64,000 nt of DNA from Williamsia muralis (GTDB taxonomy: Bacteria; Actinomycetota; Actinomycetes; Mycobacteriales; Mycobacteriaceae). The DNA lies in contig NZ_PEBD01000010.1 of the NCBI RefSeq assembly GCF_002735905.1, positions 496,001-560,000 on the forward strand, read 5' to 3'. Positions 8,261-18,228 of the stretch are shown one piece after another. The position numbers were made by a program, and so were the translations under genes. Position 1 is the stretch's first letter; each line of letters begins with the position of its first letter. The notes under the pieces are model-generated. The model saw only the letters and a list, made by a program, of their open reading frames with translations, did not search any database and had not been told where the DNA came from.

Positions 8261-9796
8261 ATGGTTCTGGCGTTACACGAGGTCCTCGACCGACACCTGG
8301 CGGCAACAGATCCGCAGGTGCTCAGCGGGCACGGACGGCTCGGCAACGAAGTCCGCTGGGTGCATTCCAGTGAGATCTTCGAGATCGGTCCGCTGCTGTC
8401 AGGTGGTGAACTCCTGCTCACCACGGGACTCGGACTGGCGGGCACCGACGCCGGTACGCGTCGCCACTACATCCGCGAGCTGGCCACTCGCGACGTCGCC
8501 GGTGTGGCAGTGGAATTGGGCAGAACCTTCGACGAGGTCCCCGACGAGATGATCCGCGAGGCCTCGTCGGTGCAACTACCGCTGATCGCGCTGCACACCG
8601 TGATCCCGTTCATCGACCTGTGCCGTGCCGCCAACACCGACATCGTTTCGCGCGAAGTAGGAGTGCTCCGCCGACGAGGTGAACTCGACGCGGCGCTGCA
8701 CGCGCTCATGGCGGCCGGTGCCGGTGCCCCGGCGATCGTGAAGGCCATCGCGGCTGCCATCGGTTGCCCACTGGTGGTGTTGGGCAAGAACAATGCGCTG
8801 ATGGCCGCCGAGGGTGTGGACGACGACCATTCGGCGTGGCAGGTGGTGGACGCGCAGTCCGCGTCGGTGCCGGTACAGTCGCGCGGCCAGGTCATCGCGA
8901 CATTGGTCGCGGGTCCGTCGTCGCTCGATGCGGACACCATGATGTCGCTTCTCGACCTCGGTGCCGGACCGCTGGGTGTGGCGCTGTCGATGTCGCGCGA
9001 GCTCGGAGGGCTGCGCCATCGGGCCGCGGCCACTCTGATGTCCGATCTGCTCGATCGACGGGTTGATCGCCGTCCTGACCTCATGATGCGTTCTCGGGCA
9101 GCAGGTTTCGACCCGGCGGGCGCTGTCTGCATCGTTCCGGTGGCGATCTCTGCCCCGGCGCCCCGGATGGCCGCGCAGCTGACGGCGACCGTGACGAAGA
9201 AGCTGGCCGTGCAGTCGCTGCACGCCGACGTACATGCGACCTCCTACGCGCTGTTCGCCATGACCGATCAAGCCCGCGACCAGATCACCCGGGTATGTGC
9301 GGCATTCGCCGGAATCGTCGGTGAGGCAACGGTTGTGGTGGGAAATGCTGCGCGTGTCGACGCCCGTGACCTGTCCGACGCCTTGCTGACCGTACGGCGA
9401 GCACTCGCAATCGCATCCGGGTCCCGTCGGGCGATGGCCCGTCACACCGATGCGGTTTCCTCGGTTCGCGCGCTCGCGGCCGAACTCGCGGTGGAGACTC
9501 TCGACGCCGCGGTCCGCGACGACCTGGTGACCTCTGTCGGGCCGCTGGTCGAATGGGATCGGACCCACGGGTCAGAGCTCACCCACACCCTTGAGGTGCA
9601 TCTTCGACATGGTTGCAGCGCAACACGATCCGCTGTTGCCCTGCACTTGGGCAGGCAGAGTCTGTATCAGCGTCTGGAACGGATCCGGGAGCTGCTTGGA
9701 TTCGACTTCGCAGCGCCCGAGACGTACCCGTCGGTGTTGCTGGCCCTCTGCGCGCACCGCAGTGCGGTGCGATCGGCCTCCGGTCAGGAGGACTGA
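8261..9796 (+). CDS. PucR-family transcriptional regulator
   Basis: This 511-residue protein has the PucR layout: an N-terminal PucR ligand domain (SGGELLLTTGLGL is the usual core), a middle GGDEF-like region, and a C-terminal helix-turn-helix (HLGRQSLYQRLERIRELLGFDF). Family members control purine, GABA, polyamine and related nitrogen catabolism. ATG 8261 is taken as the start; an in-frame GTG at 8228 is the alternative. It is divergent from the cytosine deaminase and ends in a 13-base tail-to-tail overlap with the NCS1 permease, so either may be a target. A second PucR-type gene lies at 19863, on the other side of the agmatine/putrescine operon. Confidence 0.88.
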   Translation: MVLALHEVLDRHLAATDPQVLSGHGRLGNEVRWVHSSEIFEIGPLLSGGELLLTTGLGLAGTDAGTRRHYIRELATRDVAGVAVELGRTFDEVPDEMIREASSVQLPLIALHTVIPFIDLCRAANTDIVSREVGVLRRRGELDAALHALMAAGAGAPAIVKAIAAAIGCPLVVLGKNNALMAAEGVDDDHSAWQVVDAQSASVPVQSRGQVIATLVAGPSSLDADTMMSLLDLGAGPLGVALSMSRELGGLRHRAAATLMSDLLDRRVDRRPDLMMRSRAAGFDPAGAVCIVPVAISAPAPRMAAQLTATVTKKLAVQSLHADVHATSYALFAMTDQARDQITRVCAAFAGIVGEATVVVGNAARVDARDLSDALLTVRRALAIASGSRRAMARHTDAVSSVRALAAELAVETLDAAVRDDLVTSVGPLVEWDRTHGSELTHTLEVHLRHGCSATRSAVALHLGRQSLYQRLERIRELLGFDFAAPETYPSVLLALCAHRSAVRSASGQED

Positions 9797-11193
9797 TAGT
9801 CGCGACGAATCTTGCTGCGCGACAGCACGAAGTATCCGGTGAACGCGATGACAAATCCGGCGAAGAACGTGATGTCTCCCAATTCGGGGACGGCCTCGGC
9901 GACAAAACCGACATATCGTTCCTGGTTGCTGAAGAGCAACACCGAGGCGACGAGCGCGATCAGGAACGCCGACAGTCCGCCCCAGTTCGTGTACTTCGGG
10001 TCGTACAGCATCGCGGCCACGGCACGGTTCCGGCGAAGGATCTGGTCGGCGAACACGATGCCGAGCCACGGGCCGATCCAGTAGGCGACGATCAGCAGGA
10101 AGGTCTCATAGGACTCGGCGGCGTCGGCCAGCGCCCACCAGGCAACCAGGAATCCCACGACTCCGAACACCACGGTGACGAGCGCCCGCTGAATACCGAG
10201 CGACATCTTGAATCCCATGGTGACAAAAGCCATTCCGCCGGAATAGAGGTTGATCGCGTTGGCCGCGACCGCCCCGACCGCGATGGCCAGCAACGTCAGA
10301 TCCGCCACGACCGACGGCAGGTGCCCGGTGAATGCGTCGGTGGGGCTCTCCGCATCCGAGCCGATCGTCACCGACGCGGCGCCGACGGCCATCAGGGCCG
10401 TGGTGGACACGAACAGCCCTGACGAGGCGAAGAATCCGGTCTTGAACCGGGACACGGTCGCGGGAAGGTAGCGGGTGAAGTCGGCCGCGTAGGGGGTCCA
10501 TCCGGCGGTGTAACCAAACGCCGTACCCACGGTCAGCAGGAAGCCGCCGAGTCCGGCGCCGCCGTCGGTGGCGGGTGCGCCGAGATCGGCCTTGCTGAAG
10601 ATGATGACGCCGGCGATCACGAACACGATGGCGAGAAGCGGCGCGGCAATGCGTTCGAACCCTTGGACGAGGTTGTGTCCGAAGAACGCAAAAGCTGTCT
10701 GCGCCAATACGACGATCAGGAGTGCCAGCACCGACGGGAGACCGAACAGCGTGTTGAGGGCCAGCGCTCCGCTGACGCTGTTGGTCGCGAACCAGCCGAC
10801 GCCGCACATGACGGTCATGAACGCGGCGGGCACGATGTTGCCGCGGTAGCCGAAACCCAGGCGGCCAAGAACCATCTGCGGCACTCCGTGCAGCGGGCCG
10901 CGAGCGGAGAGGGCGTAGTGAGCGAGGGCGCCGAGGAGGTTGCCGAGAGCCACCGCGGCGAGGGCCTGCCAGAAGCTGAGACCGAAGTAAAGCACCGACA
11001 AGACCCCGACGAAGATCGTCGCGAACTCGAGATTGGGCGCGGTCCACGTCCAGAACATGCTGCGCGGTTTGCCGTGCCGGGCCTCGAGCGGGATGAACTC
11101 GTTGCCGCCTGGTTCGACCGCAAGCACTTTGCTGCCATACGAGCTGGGCGCCGCGTCGGCGACGGGCTCTGTTCGGGGAGTGGTCGATGTCAT
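9784..11193 (-). CDS. NCS1-family nucleobase/cation permease (cytosine permease-like)
   Basis: This 469-residue protein has about 12 membrane segments. The early motif PLEARHGKPRSMFWTWTAPN and the following hydrophobic runs fit the nucleobase:cation symporter-1 family (CodB, Fcy2, allantoin and hydantoin permeases). It would import a nitrogenous base or small nitrogen compound with H+ or Na+. ATG 11193 gives an N-terminal cytoplasmic stretch typical of the family. It lies 114 bases downstream of agmatine deiminase on the same strand and faces the PucR gene, whose end it overlaps by 13 bases. Context allows two substrates: cytosine-like bases for the nearby deaminase, or a compound for the agmatine pathway. 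The sequence alone does not choose. Confidence 0.85.
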   Translation of the reverse strand: MTSTTPRTEPVADAAPSSYGSKVLAVEPGGNEFIPLEARHGKPRSMFWTWTAPNLEFATIFVGVLSVLYFGLSFWQALAAVALGNLLGALAHYALSARGPLHGVPQMVLGRLGFGYRGNIVPAAFMTVMCGVGWFATNSVSGALALNTLFGLPSVLALLIVVLAQTAFAFFGHNLVQGFERIAAPLLAIVFVIAGVIIFSKADLGAPATDGGAGLGGFLLTVGTAFGYTAGWTPYAADFTRYLPATVSRFKTGFFASSGLFVSTTALMAVGAASVTIGSDAESPTDAFTGHLPSVVADLTLLAIAVGAVAANAINLYSGGMAFVTMGFKMSLGIQRALVTVVFGVVGFLVAWWALADAAESYETFLLIVAYWIGPWLGIVFADQILRRNRAVAAMLYDPKYTNWGGLSAFLIALVASVLLFSNQERYVGFVAEAVPELGDITFFAGFVIAFTGYFVLSRSKIRRDYQSS

Positions 11194-11307
11194 TGCGTCA
11201 CGGTCCCCTACCCGCAGGTGCCGCGGCAACCTACAGAACGTCCGCTGGCGTGGTGTCCCGGGCGGGCGAACTGTCGGCCCATCGGGCGGGGCTCAGTGAC
11301 AGGTGGT

Positions 11308-12327
11308 TCATATCCGACGGCCGGCCGGTTGATGCTGCGTGATGCAGTGGATGCCCCCGCCTCGCTCGAACAACGGCCGCGCGTCGACCGTGCGGATCTC
11401 TCGCCCCGGGTACACCTCGGACAGGATTGCCGCAGCCCGTGCGTCATTCGGATCGTCGAAGCTGCACGCGATCACGGCATTGTTGACGACGAGGTGGTTG
11501 ATGTAGCTGTAGTCCACCGGTCCCTCGTCGTCGGTCAGGACCGTGGGGGCCGGCACGTCGATGATCCGCCACCCGGGTTCTGCCGCAGCGATCACCTCTC
11601 TGATCCGAGCGCTCACCGCGTGATCGGGGTGGTCGGGGTCTTGCTGGTCGTGCACCAGCACCACACCTGGCGACGGGATGGCCGCGACGATGTCGACGTG
11701 TCCACGGGTGCCGAACTTCTGGTTGTCGCGGGTGAGGCCGTACGGCAACCAGATCGCACTCTCGGCGCCGATCGTCCGCCGCAGCTCGTCCTCGACGTCT
11801 TCACGAGACCACGTGGCATTGCGGCCCTCGCCCAACTGCACCGATTCGGTCAGCAGCACCGTGCCGTCACCGTCGACGGCGATTCCGCCGCCCTCGTTGA
11901 CCATCGGCGAGTCGATGCGTTGCGCCCCAGACAGCTCGGCGATCAGCGCGGCGATGTGCTGGTCTTTGTCCCATCGCGCCCACGAGGCGGCGCCCCAGCC
12001 GTTGAACACCCAGTCGACGGCTCCGAGGGTGCCGTCCTCGTCGAGCACGAATGTGGGCCCGATGTCGCGCGCCCAGGCGTCGTTGAGCGGAGCCGCGACG
12101 ATCTCGACGTCGCGGGAGAGATATCGCCGTGCCGCGGGCAACTCGTCCGGGTCGACGAGCATCGTGACCGGTTCGAACTCACAGATGTTGTGCGCCACCG
12201 CCGCCCATGTCCGGCGGGCTTCATCGCGCGCGGCGTCGGTGTCGCCGAGTGAATAGCCGGGTGCCGGGAAGGCCATCCACACTTTCTCTTGCGGAGCTGT
12301 TTCGGCGGGCATGCGCCACTGCGACAT
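11308..12327 (-). CDS. aguA: Agmatine deiminase
   Basis: This 339-residue protein belongs to the peptidylarginine deiminase-like agmatine deiminase family. The motif NDAWARDIGP near residue 85 is the signature. The C-terminal GGGIHCITQHQP holds the catalytic cysteine, and the His and Glu/Asp partners are in the family-typical positions. It hydrolyses agmatine to N-carbamoylputrescine plus ammonia. The ATG at 12327 shares one base with the stop of the upstream amidase gene (TGATG); a GTG three bases earlier is possible. Coupling to the nitrilase-family gene, which carries out the next reaction, supports the assignment strongly. It is the last gene of the contiguous agmatine/putrescine operon. 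Confidence 0.92.
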   Translation of the reverse strand: MSQWRMPAETAPQEKVWMAFPAPGYSLGDTDAARDEARRTWAAVAHNICEFEPVTMLVDPDELPAARRYLSRDVEIVAAPLNDAWARDIGPTFVLDEDGTLGAVDWVFNGWGAASWARWDKDQHIAALIAELSGAQRIDSPMVNEGGGIAVDGDGTVLLTESVQLGEGRNATWSREDVEDELRRTIGAESAIWLPYGLTRDNQKFGTRGHVDIVAAIPSPGVVLVHDQQDPDHPDHAVSARIREVIAAAEPGWRIIDVPAPTVLTDDEGPVDYSYINHLVVNNAVIACSFDDPNDARAAAILSEVYPGREIRTVDARPLFERGGGIHCITQHQPAGRRI

Positions 12328-13313
12328 CACACGTCTCCGGCGCCGAAGTGGCCGTGCGTCGCAACCGGATCGACAAGACGACCATAGGTGTCAGGCCGCC
12401 GGGTTTTCAGGAACGGGAACAGTGTGAGCCAGTCCCGGCGCTGGGCGAGGTCGAGTTCTGCGACCAGCACGGCAGGTTCGTCGCGCGGCGCCTGGACAAG
12501 GATGCGGCCGTACGGGTCGGAGATGAAAGACGAACCGTAGAAGGTGATCTCGCCTTCGTTCCCGGTGCGGTTGGGCACCACCATGAAGGTGCCGTTGGCG
12601 ATCCCGTTTCCGACGATCACCTGCTGCCACAGCGGCTGGGTGTCGAAGTCGGGGAAATCGGGCTCGGAGCCGATGGCAGTGGGGTAGACGATGATCTCGG
12701 CCCCGGCCAGCGAATACGCGCGTGCGGCTTCGGGGAACCATTCGTCCCAGCAGGTCGGCATCCCCAGGGTGGCGTCGAGCCCGGCCGGCGAGTGCACGGG
12801 GTACGGGTCGGGTCCGGCGGGTCCTGCCCGGAAGTATGTGTCCTCGTAATAGCCGGCCGTGATGGGGATGTGGATCTTGCGTGTCTTGGCCACCAGCTCA
12901 CCGGTCGGTGAGACCAGGATGGCGGTGTTGAACCCGAGGCCGTCGTCGTAGGTGGTTCCGTTCTCCGTCGAGTTCTTCTCGTACAGCGACGCGTGCAGGA
13001 AGATGTTGTGTTGTCTCGCCATTGCCGAGACGAAGGCGAATGTGGGCCCGGTGTCGAGATCCTCGGCGGACTCGCCCGGGTTCGCGCCACCTCGGACGAA
13101 CGCCGGATACCGCAGCAGGGTGATCTCGGGCAGGCACACCAGGCCCGCCCCGGTGTCGGCGGCCATCTCGACGCCCTGGGCGAGTTCGGCCAGCAGGGCA
13201 TCGGTGTCGGGCTGCCAGCGATGCTGCACCAGACCCACCCGTATCGGTGCACGCCCTGAGTCGGTGTCCCGGCACAGTGACGGCGGCGCCGTCAGGGCAG
13301 TGATGAGCTGCAT
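12327..13313 (-). CDS. aguB: N-carbamoylputrescine amidohydrolase-like nitrilase-family enzyme
   Basis: This 328-residue protein has the carbon-nitrogen hydrolase triad: Glu in CLPEITLL, Lys in KTRKIHIP and Cys in PTCWDEWFPE. The PTCWDEWFPE motif and the overall length fit N-carbamoylputrescine amidase (AguB), which releases CO2 and ammonia to give putrescine. The ATG at 13313 has an AAAGGA Shine-Dalgarno sequence. It overlaps aguA by one base and lies 58 bases downstream of the succinate-semialdehyde dehydrogenase gene. An N-terminal extension of about 22 residues precedes the conserved RVGLVQ start of the domain, so a later start cannot be excluded. Other nitrilase substrates are possible, but the aguA neighbour makes this role likely. 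Confidence 0.88.
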   Translation of the reverse strand: MQLITALTAPPSLCRDTDSGRAPIRVGLVQHRWQPDTDALLAELAQGVEMAADTGAGLVCLPEITLLRYPAFVRGGANPGESAEDLDTGPTFAFVSAMARQHNIFLHASLYEKNSTENGTTYDDGLGFNTAILVSPTGELVAKTRKIHIPITAGYYEDTYFRAGPAGPDPYPVHSPAGLDATLGMPTCWDEWFPEAARAYSLAGAEIIVYPTAIGSEPDFPDFDTQPLWQQVIVGNGIANGTFMVVPNRTGNEGEITFYGSSFISDPYGRILVQAPRDEPAVLVAELDLAQRRDWLTLFPFLKTRRPDTYGRLVDPVATHGHFGAGDV

Positions 13314-13371
13314 GATGTCCTTTCCCGGACGGCGTCGCCGATCCGGTGTGTGTCACTGCGTGTTTGCCGGA

Positions 13372-14874
13372 CTACGTCAGTGCGATGTACTTCGTGGTCA
13401 GGTATTCGTAGATGCCCTCTGATCCACCCTCGCGCCCGATCCCGGATTGCTTCACGCCGCCGAAAGGTGCCGCGACATCGGAGATCACGCCTCGGTTGAT
13501 CCCAACCATCCCCGACTCGATCTTGTCGGCCACCCTCAGCGCCCGGTCCAGGTCCTGGGTGTAAAGGTAAGCAGCCAAGCCGTATTCGGTGGAGTTCGCG
13601 GCCTCGATGGCGTCGTCCTCGGTGGTGAACGTACTGATGACGGCGACGGGACCGAAGATCTCGTTTCGCACGATGTCCGCGTCTGCCGGCACCTGGTCGA
13701 GAACCGTCGCTGGGTAGTAGCACCCCGCGTCATCGGTCGACGTATCCGGCGTGACGGAGCTCGGCAGGTTCTCCGGATCGGCGCCGAGGCGCACCCGGGC
13801 CCCATCCGCGACCGCGGCCGCGACAGCCTTCGCGATGGACGTCTGCTGTTTGGTGTTGACCATCGGGCCCAGGGTGGTCTTCGGGTCGTAGCCGGGCCCG
13901 AGGACCATGGCCTCCATCTTCGCCGTCAGCGCCGCGGTGAACTGTTCGGCGATACCTTCCTGGACGAGAAAGCGATTGGCTGCCGTGCAGGCTTCGCCAC
14001 CGTTGCGGGTCTTCGCTGCGAACGCACCTTCCACCGCCTTGTCCAGATCGGCGTCGTCGAACACGAGGAAGGGTGCGTTGCCACCGAGCTCCATCGACGT
14101 CCGCTGAACGTTCTCGGCTGCCTGTCCGAGCAGGCTCCGGCCGACCGGGGTGGACCCGGTGAAGCTGATCTTGCGTACGCGGGGATCGGCGATCAGCGGC
14201 TCGGTGACGTCGGCTGCCTTGCTGGTCGGGAGAATCGAGAGCACACCACCGGGAAGTCCTGCCTCGCCGAGCAGCTTGGCGAGGTACAGCATGGTCAGCG
14301 GGGTCTCCTGGGCGGGCTTGACGATCATCGTGCAGCCCGCGGCCAGCGCCGGACCGATCTTCCTGGTGCCCATGGCAAGTGGGAAGTTCCACGGTGTGAT
14401 CGCCAGCGCCACCCCGACGGGGGCGTGGGTCACCATGATCCGTCCGGAGCCGCCCGGCGACGGGGCGAAGCGGCCCGAGACCCGGACGGCCTCTTCGGCG
14501 AACCACCGAAGGAACTCGCCGCCGTAGGTGATCTCGGATTTCGAATCGGGCAGTGCCTTGCCCATCTCGAGGGTCATGATCGTCGCCATGTCGTCGGCGT
14601 GGTCCTGGACCAAATCGTAGGTGGCGCGCAGGATCTCCGATCGCTTGCGCGGCGCGGTGGCAGCCCACTCGTCCGCCACTGCGAGCGCGCTCTCGAGGGC
14701 GGTGTTCGCGTCGTCGGGCGTGGCATCGGCCACGCGGACCAGGGACGTGCCGGTGGCCGGGTCGTCCACCGAGAACGTGGAACCGTCGGATGCGTCCACC
14801 GAAGCCCCGCCGATCCACAGACCCGTGGGGACCTGGTCGAGGAGCTCGCGGAAGTCGGCAACAGGATCAGTCAT
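13372..14874 (-). CDS. gabD: Succinate-semialdehyde dehydrogenase-like aldehyde dehydrogenase
   Basis: This 500-residue member of the NAD(P)-dependent aldehyde dehydrogenase superfamily shows [10 protein letters not shown], the nucleotide-site FTGSTPVG, the catalytic Glu in [12 protein letters not shown] and the catalytic Cys in [10 protein letters not shown]. These features are typical of GabD-type succinate-semialdehyde dehydrogenases, which send the last intermediate of GABA breakdown to succinate and the TCA cycle. The start ATG has a GGAGG Shine-Dalgarno sequence and overlaps the upstream copper amine oxidase gene by 8 bases. The substrate is inferred from the family and from the gabT, amine oxidase and aminobutyraldehyde dehydrogenase genes in the same operon. 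Confidence 0.87.
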   Translation of the reverse strand: MTDPVADFRELLDQVPTGLWIGGASVDASDGSTFSVDDPATGTSLVRVADATPDDANTALESALAVADEWAATAPRKRSEILRATYDLVQDHADDMATIMTLEMGKALPDSKSEITYGGEFLRWFAEEAVRVSGRFAPSPGGSGRIMVTHAPVGVALAITPWNFPLAMGTRKIGPALAAGCTMIVKPAQETPLTMLYLAKLLGEAGLPGGVLSILPTSKAADVTEPLIADPRVRKISFTGSTPVGRSLLGQAAENVQRTSMELGGNAPFLVFDDADLDKAVEGAFAAKTRNGGEACTAANRFLVQEGIAEQFTAALTAKMEAMVLGPGYDPKTTLGPMVNTKQQTSIAKAVAAAVADGARVRLGADPENLPSSVTPDTSTDDAGCYYPATVLDQVPADADIVRNEIFGPVAVISTFTTEDDAIEAANSTEYGLAAYLYTQDLDRALRVADKIESGMVGINRGVISDVAAPFGGVKQSGIGREGGSEGIYEYLTTKYIALT

Positions 14875-16861
14875 GACAGTGTCCTCCAGATGATTCGAGC
14901 GATGTGGATGATGTGGGGTGACAATGCGCGCTCGGGCTCGGTGCGACATCCAGGGATGGGTTGCGGTCGAAGAAGCCGAATGGCTTGAGCCAGAACGAGA
15001 CCGTGTCGGCGGGCATGATCGGCCAGTCCTCGGGCCGGGTGATGTGGTGGATGCCGAAGGTGTACCAGAGCACCACGTCGGTGTTGTCGATGCTGCGGTT
15101 CGCCTTCGTCCATTCGCCCAGCCCCTTGTCGGTGGCCGACTGGTTCACGAATTCACCTGCAGGCCAACGTTCGTCGGGACTGTTCGGGGTGACCCACACG
15201 GTATGGCCGATGACCTCGGCGCGCGCGAACACCGGTGAGGCCGGGTCGAACATGGCAGGGATGGCGTCGCCGGGGACCAATTTGTAGGCAGGATGGGTGC
15301 CCAGTCCGTTGGTGGTGTTGGTGTTCACCACCTTCCACGCTCGCTGGGTGGACCAGTTCATGTCCTGCTTGCCCTCTTCTTCGGTTCTTAAAGGGGTGTT
15401 GCGCTGCACCAGTGACAGGCCGTAGGGATTGGCCGGACCCATCGGCTCGATCTCGGTTTCGCTGGCGTAGACGGTGTTCTGGGTCCCGTCCACGTCGAGG
15501 TCGAGGCGGGCGACCAGGAAATGCTGATGGAACGGTGCATACGTGCGTTCGTCCACCAGGGTGCCGTGCGGGTGCGTCGCGCCGGGTGCGATCGGGGTGG
15601 TCACCATGATTCCGGTGGCGCGCACCTCGCACTCGATGTTGCCGTCCTGGTAGAAGCGCCAGTAGACGAGGTACTCGTAGTTGGCGACGGTGACATGGAA
15701 CGACACCGTGAGCCGGCGCATTCGGCGAACCTCCGCGCCGGCGTCGTGATCGACATGTTTCCAGAGGACCGCGTTGTCCTCTTCGTGGATGCAGATCGCA
15801 TTGGTGATCGTGTACGGCTCGCCTTTGCTGTTGTGCAGCACAGCATCCAGGTAACGGATCTCACCGAGGCAGTCGCAGCCGAGTTCCAGCGAGGTGGTCA
15901 TGAAGCCAAGGCCCCACTCGCCGATGTCGAATGCTGTTCGGCGGTAATGGTCTTCGCAGTGATCTCGGTACGGCACCATCATCTCGGCAAACGACAGCCG
16001 ATGGGCCACCGAGCGATCGCGGCCACCGTCGTTGTAGGTGACGGCGTGCAGGGTCATGCCCTCGCGGTGGTTGAATCCGACGCGCAACGACCAGTTCTGC
16101 CAGGTCAGCTTGTTGCCCTCGAGGGTGAACGAGGGGCCGTCCGGCTGGGTGATCTCCAGGGGCTTGAGTGGCGGTCGGCGGGATTCGGCCCGGATACGCT
16201 CTGGGATCCGGCCGGGCACGTACTCGCCCATGACATTCGGCGGATCCACGCCGCCGTTGTCCTCGATCTCGAGCAGTTCCATCGTGTTGAGGTCGATGAC
16301 ACAGTGCAGTCCGCTGACCGGGTGGGCGTAGGGATTGGCTCCCGGTTCGGACCTGAGCCAGGTGTCCGACCACCCGAGCCGCCTGTCCCGGTACTTGTCC
16401 GGGGCCACGGCGTCGCCATAGGTCCAGGTGTCCATGAACACCAGCCCGAGGTCGGTGATCCCGCGCTTCTTCAGGGCAGCGATGACATCTGGGTGGCGCC
16501 GCAGCACCTGGTCGCATTCTTCGAACTCGTCGACGGTGAAGTTCGCCTGTACGCCGGGGATGTGGGTGAAGGATTCGACCGCATCCTCGGTCAGTGAGAC
16601 AACCGCCTTGTAGGTGGCGTTGCGCGTCGTGTCCGAGCAGGTGACGATTCCCTTGCGAGGGGGCCGCGGGCCTCCCGTCGCGTGGTCCGACAGAGCTTGT
16701 TTGCTGGGCTCGAGCAGCTCGATCGAATGGAACCGCCAGCCCTCGGCGACGCCGTGGTCTCGTGCGAGTAGTGCTGCCGTCGAACGGAATTCGTCGGCGC
16801 TGAAAGGGTCGAGGGGATGGCTGGTGGCCTCGGTTCGGCCGGCTACCGGATCAGTGGACAC
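14867..16861 (-). CDS. Copper-containing primary amine oxidase (TPQ enzyme)
   Basis: This 664-residue protein has the usual length for bacterial copper amine oxidases. The tyrosine that becomes the topaquinone cofactor is Tyr395 in VANYEYLVYW. The copper ligands are the HQH pair in FHQHFLVARLD and a third His in FGIHHITRPEDWPIMP; the catalytic Asp is expected in the FMDTWTYGD segment. It oxidises a primary amine to the aldehyde with H2O2 and ammonia. In this operon the likely substrate is putrescine, giving 4-aminobutanal for the adjacent dehydrogenase. The start is a GTG that overlaps the upstream aminotransferase gene by 19 bases; no ATG is available near the conserved N-terminus. The C-terminal tail is His/Ser-rich. 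Confidence 0.93.
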   Translation of the reverse strand: MSTDPVAGRTEATSHPLDPFSADEFRSTAALLARDHGVAEGWRFHSIELLEPSKQALSDHATGGPRPPRKGIVTCSDTTRNATYKAVVSLTEDAVESFTHIPGVQANFTVDEFEECDQVLRRHPDVIAALKKRGITDLGLVFMDTWTYGDAVAPDKYRDRRLGWSDTWLRSEPGANPYAHPVSGLHCVIDLNTMELLEIEDNGGVDPPNVMGEYVPGRIPERIRAESRRPPLKPLEITQPDGPSFTLEGNKLTWQNWSLRVGFNHREGMTLHAVTYNDGGRDRSVAHRLSFAEMMVPYRDHCEDHYRRTAFDIGEWGLGFMTTSLELGCDCLGEIRYLDAVLHNSKGEPYTITNAICIHEEDNAVLWKHVDHDAGAEVRRMRRLTVSFHVTVANYEYLVYWRFYQDGNIECEVRATGIMVTTPIAPGATHPHGTLVDERTYAPFHQHFLVARLDLDVDGTQNTVYASETEIEPMGPANPYGLSLVQRNTPLRTEEEGKQDMNWSTQRAWKVVNTNTTNGLGTHPAYKLVPGDAIPAMFDPASPVFARAEVIGHTVWVTPNSPDERWPAGEFVNQSATDKGLGEWTKANRSIDNTDVVLWYTFGIHHITRPEDWPIMPADTVSFWLKPFGFFDRNPSLDVAPSPSAHCHPTSSTSLESSGGHCHD

Positions 16862-18228
16862 GCGCTGCTCCTGTCGACCCCGGTCAAATCGCGCAGGCAG
16901 TTCTCGAGTACGTCGAGCCCGTCGTTGAGCAGTTCGTCACCGATCACCAGCGGGGGCAGGAGCCGGATGACGTTGCCGTACGTACCGCAGGAGAGCAACA
17001 CCACACCGTGTGCGAGACAGGCCGCCACCAGAGCCTTGGTCAGCTCCGGATTGGGCGTGTTCGTACCCGGTTGCACGAGTTCGATGGCCAGCATCGCTCC
17101 TCGTCCCCGGACGTCGCCGATCTCGTCGGTGACCGAGGCCATCGCCCGCAGTCGTCCGACGGCGATCTCTTCGATCTCCCTTGCCCGTCTGGGTAGATCG
17201 AGTTCGGCCATCACGTCGAGGGTGGCAAGTGCAGCTGCGCAGGCCACCGGGTTACCGCCGTACGTGCCTCCGAGACCACCGGCATGCACTGCGTCGAGCA
17301 GATCGGCGCGCCCGGTGACTGCGGACAACGGCATACCGCCGGCGATACCCTTGGCCATCGTCACCAGATCGGGCACCACGTTCTCGTGTTCGCTGGCGAA
17401 CCACGCACCGGTGCGGGCGAATCCGCTCTGCACCTCATCGGCGATGAACACAATGCCGTTCGAGGCGGCCCAGTCTGCCAGTGCGGGAAGGAATCCGGGG
17501 GCGGGCACGATGAAGCCGCCTTCGCCCATCACGGGCTCGATGATGATCGCGGCCAGCTGATCTGCCCCGATCTGCTTGTCCATCATCGAGATCGCGCGGG
17601 CCGCCGCTTCCGGACCGTCGAGTCCGTCATGGAAGGGATAGGACCCGGGTACTCGGTAGACCTCCGGGGCAAAGGGTCCGAAACCATACTTGTAGGGCAT
17701 GGTCTTGGCTGTCAGCGCCATCGTCAGGTTGGTTCGGCCGTGGTAGGCGTGGTCGAACGCCACGACCGCGTCGCGTCCGGTGGCCAACCGAGCCACCTTG
17801 ATCGCGTTCTCCACCGCCTCGGCGCCGGAGTTGAACAGCACGGTGCGCTTCTGATGGTCACCTGGTGTCAGGTGATTGAGTCGTTCGGCCACCGCGACGT
17901 ATCCCTCGTAGGGCGTCACCATGAAGCACGTGTGGGTGAAATGCCGTGCCTGCTCGGCAACCGCTTCGGCGACCGCCGCGTTGCTGGCGCCCACGCTCGT
18001 GACGGCGATCCCCGACCCGAAGTCGATGAACGAGTTGCCGTCGATGTCGACGATCACGCCGCCGTCGGCGTCGGCGGCGTACACCGGCACTGTCGAGCCC
18101 ACGCCGCCGGCGACGGCCATCGCGCGGCGACCCTGCAGTTCAAGGGATTTAGGTCCGGGGATTGGCGTGACGAGTGTGCGTTGCTGGGGGAGGCGGTAGG
18201 AGACCGCTGCTGTTGTCGTCATGGTCAT
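16843..18228 (-). CDS. gabT: 4-aminobutyrate (GABA) aminotransferase-like class III aminotransferase
   Basis: This 461-residue PLP enzyme of aminotransferase class III converts GABA plus 2-oxoglutarate to succinate semialdehyde plus glutamate. The PLP lysine is Lys293 in MAKGIAGGMPLS, preceded by the FIADEVQSGF aspartate motif. The N-terminal IPGPKSLEL and VDIDGNSFIDFGSGIAV match GabT. The start ATG overlaps the stop of the aminobutyraldehyde dehydrogenase gene by 4 bases (ATGA), and the end overlaps the amine oxidase start by 19 bases. A second ATG six bases downstream is possible. Substrate choice over other omega-amino acids is inferred from context. Confidence 0.9.
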   Translation of the reverse strand: MTMTTTAAVSYRLPQQRTLVTPIPGPKSLELQGRRAMAVAGGVGSTVPVYAADADGGVIVDIDGNSFIDFGSGIAVTSVGASNAAVAEAVAEQARHFTHTCFMVTPYEGYVAVAERLNHLTPGDHQKRTVLFNSGAEAVENAIKVARLATGRDAVVAFDHAYHGRTNLTMALTAKTMPYKYGFGPFAPEVYRVPGSYPFHDGLDGPEAAARAISMMDKQIGADQLAAIIIEPVMGEGGFIVPAPGFLPALADWAASNGIVFIADEVQSGFARTGAWFASEHENVVPDLVTMAKGIAGGMPLSAVTGRADLLDAVHAGGLGGTYGGNPVACAAALATLDVMAELDLPRRAREIEEIAVGRLRAMASVTDEIGDVRGRGAMLAIELVQPGTNTPNPELTKALVAACLAHGVVLLSCGTYGNVIRLLPPLVIGDELLNDGLDVLENCLRDLTGVDRSSACPLIR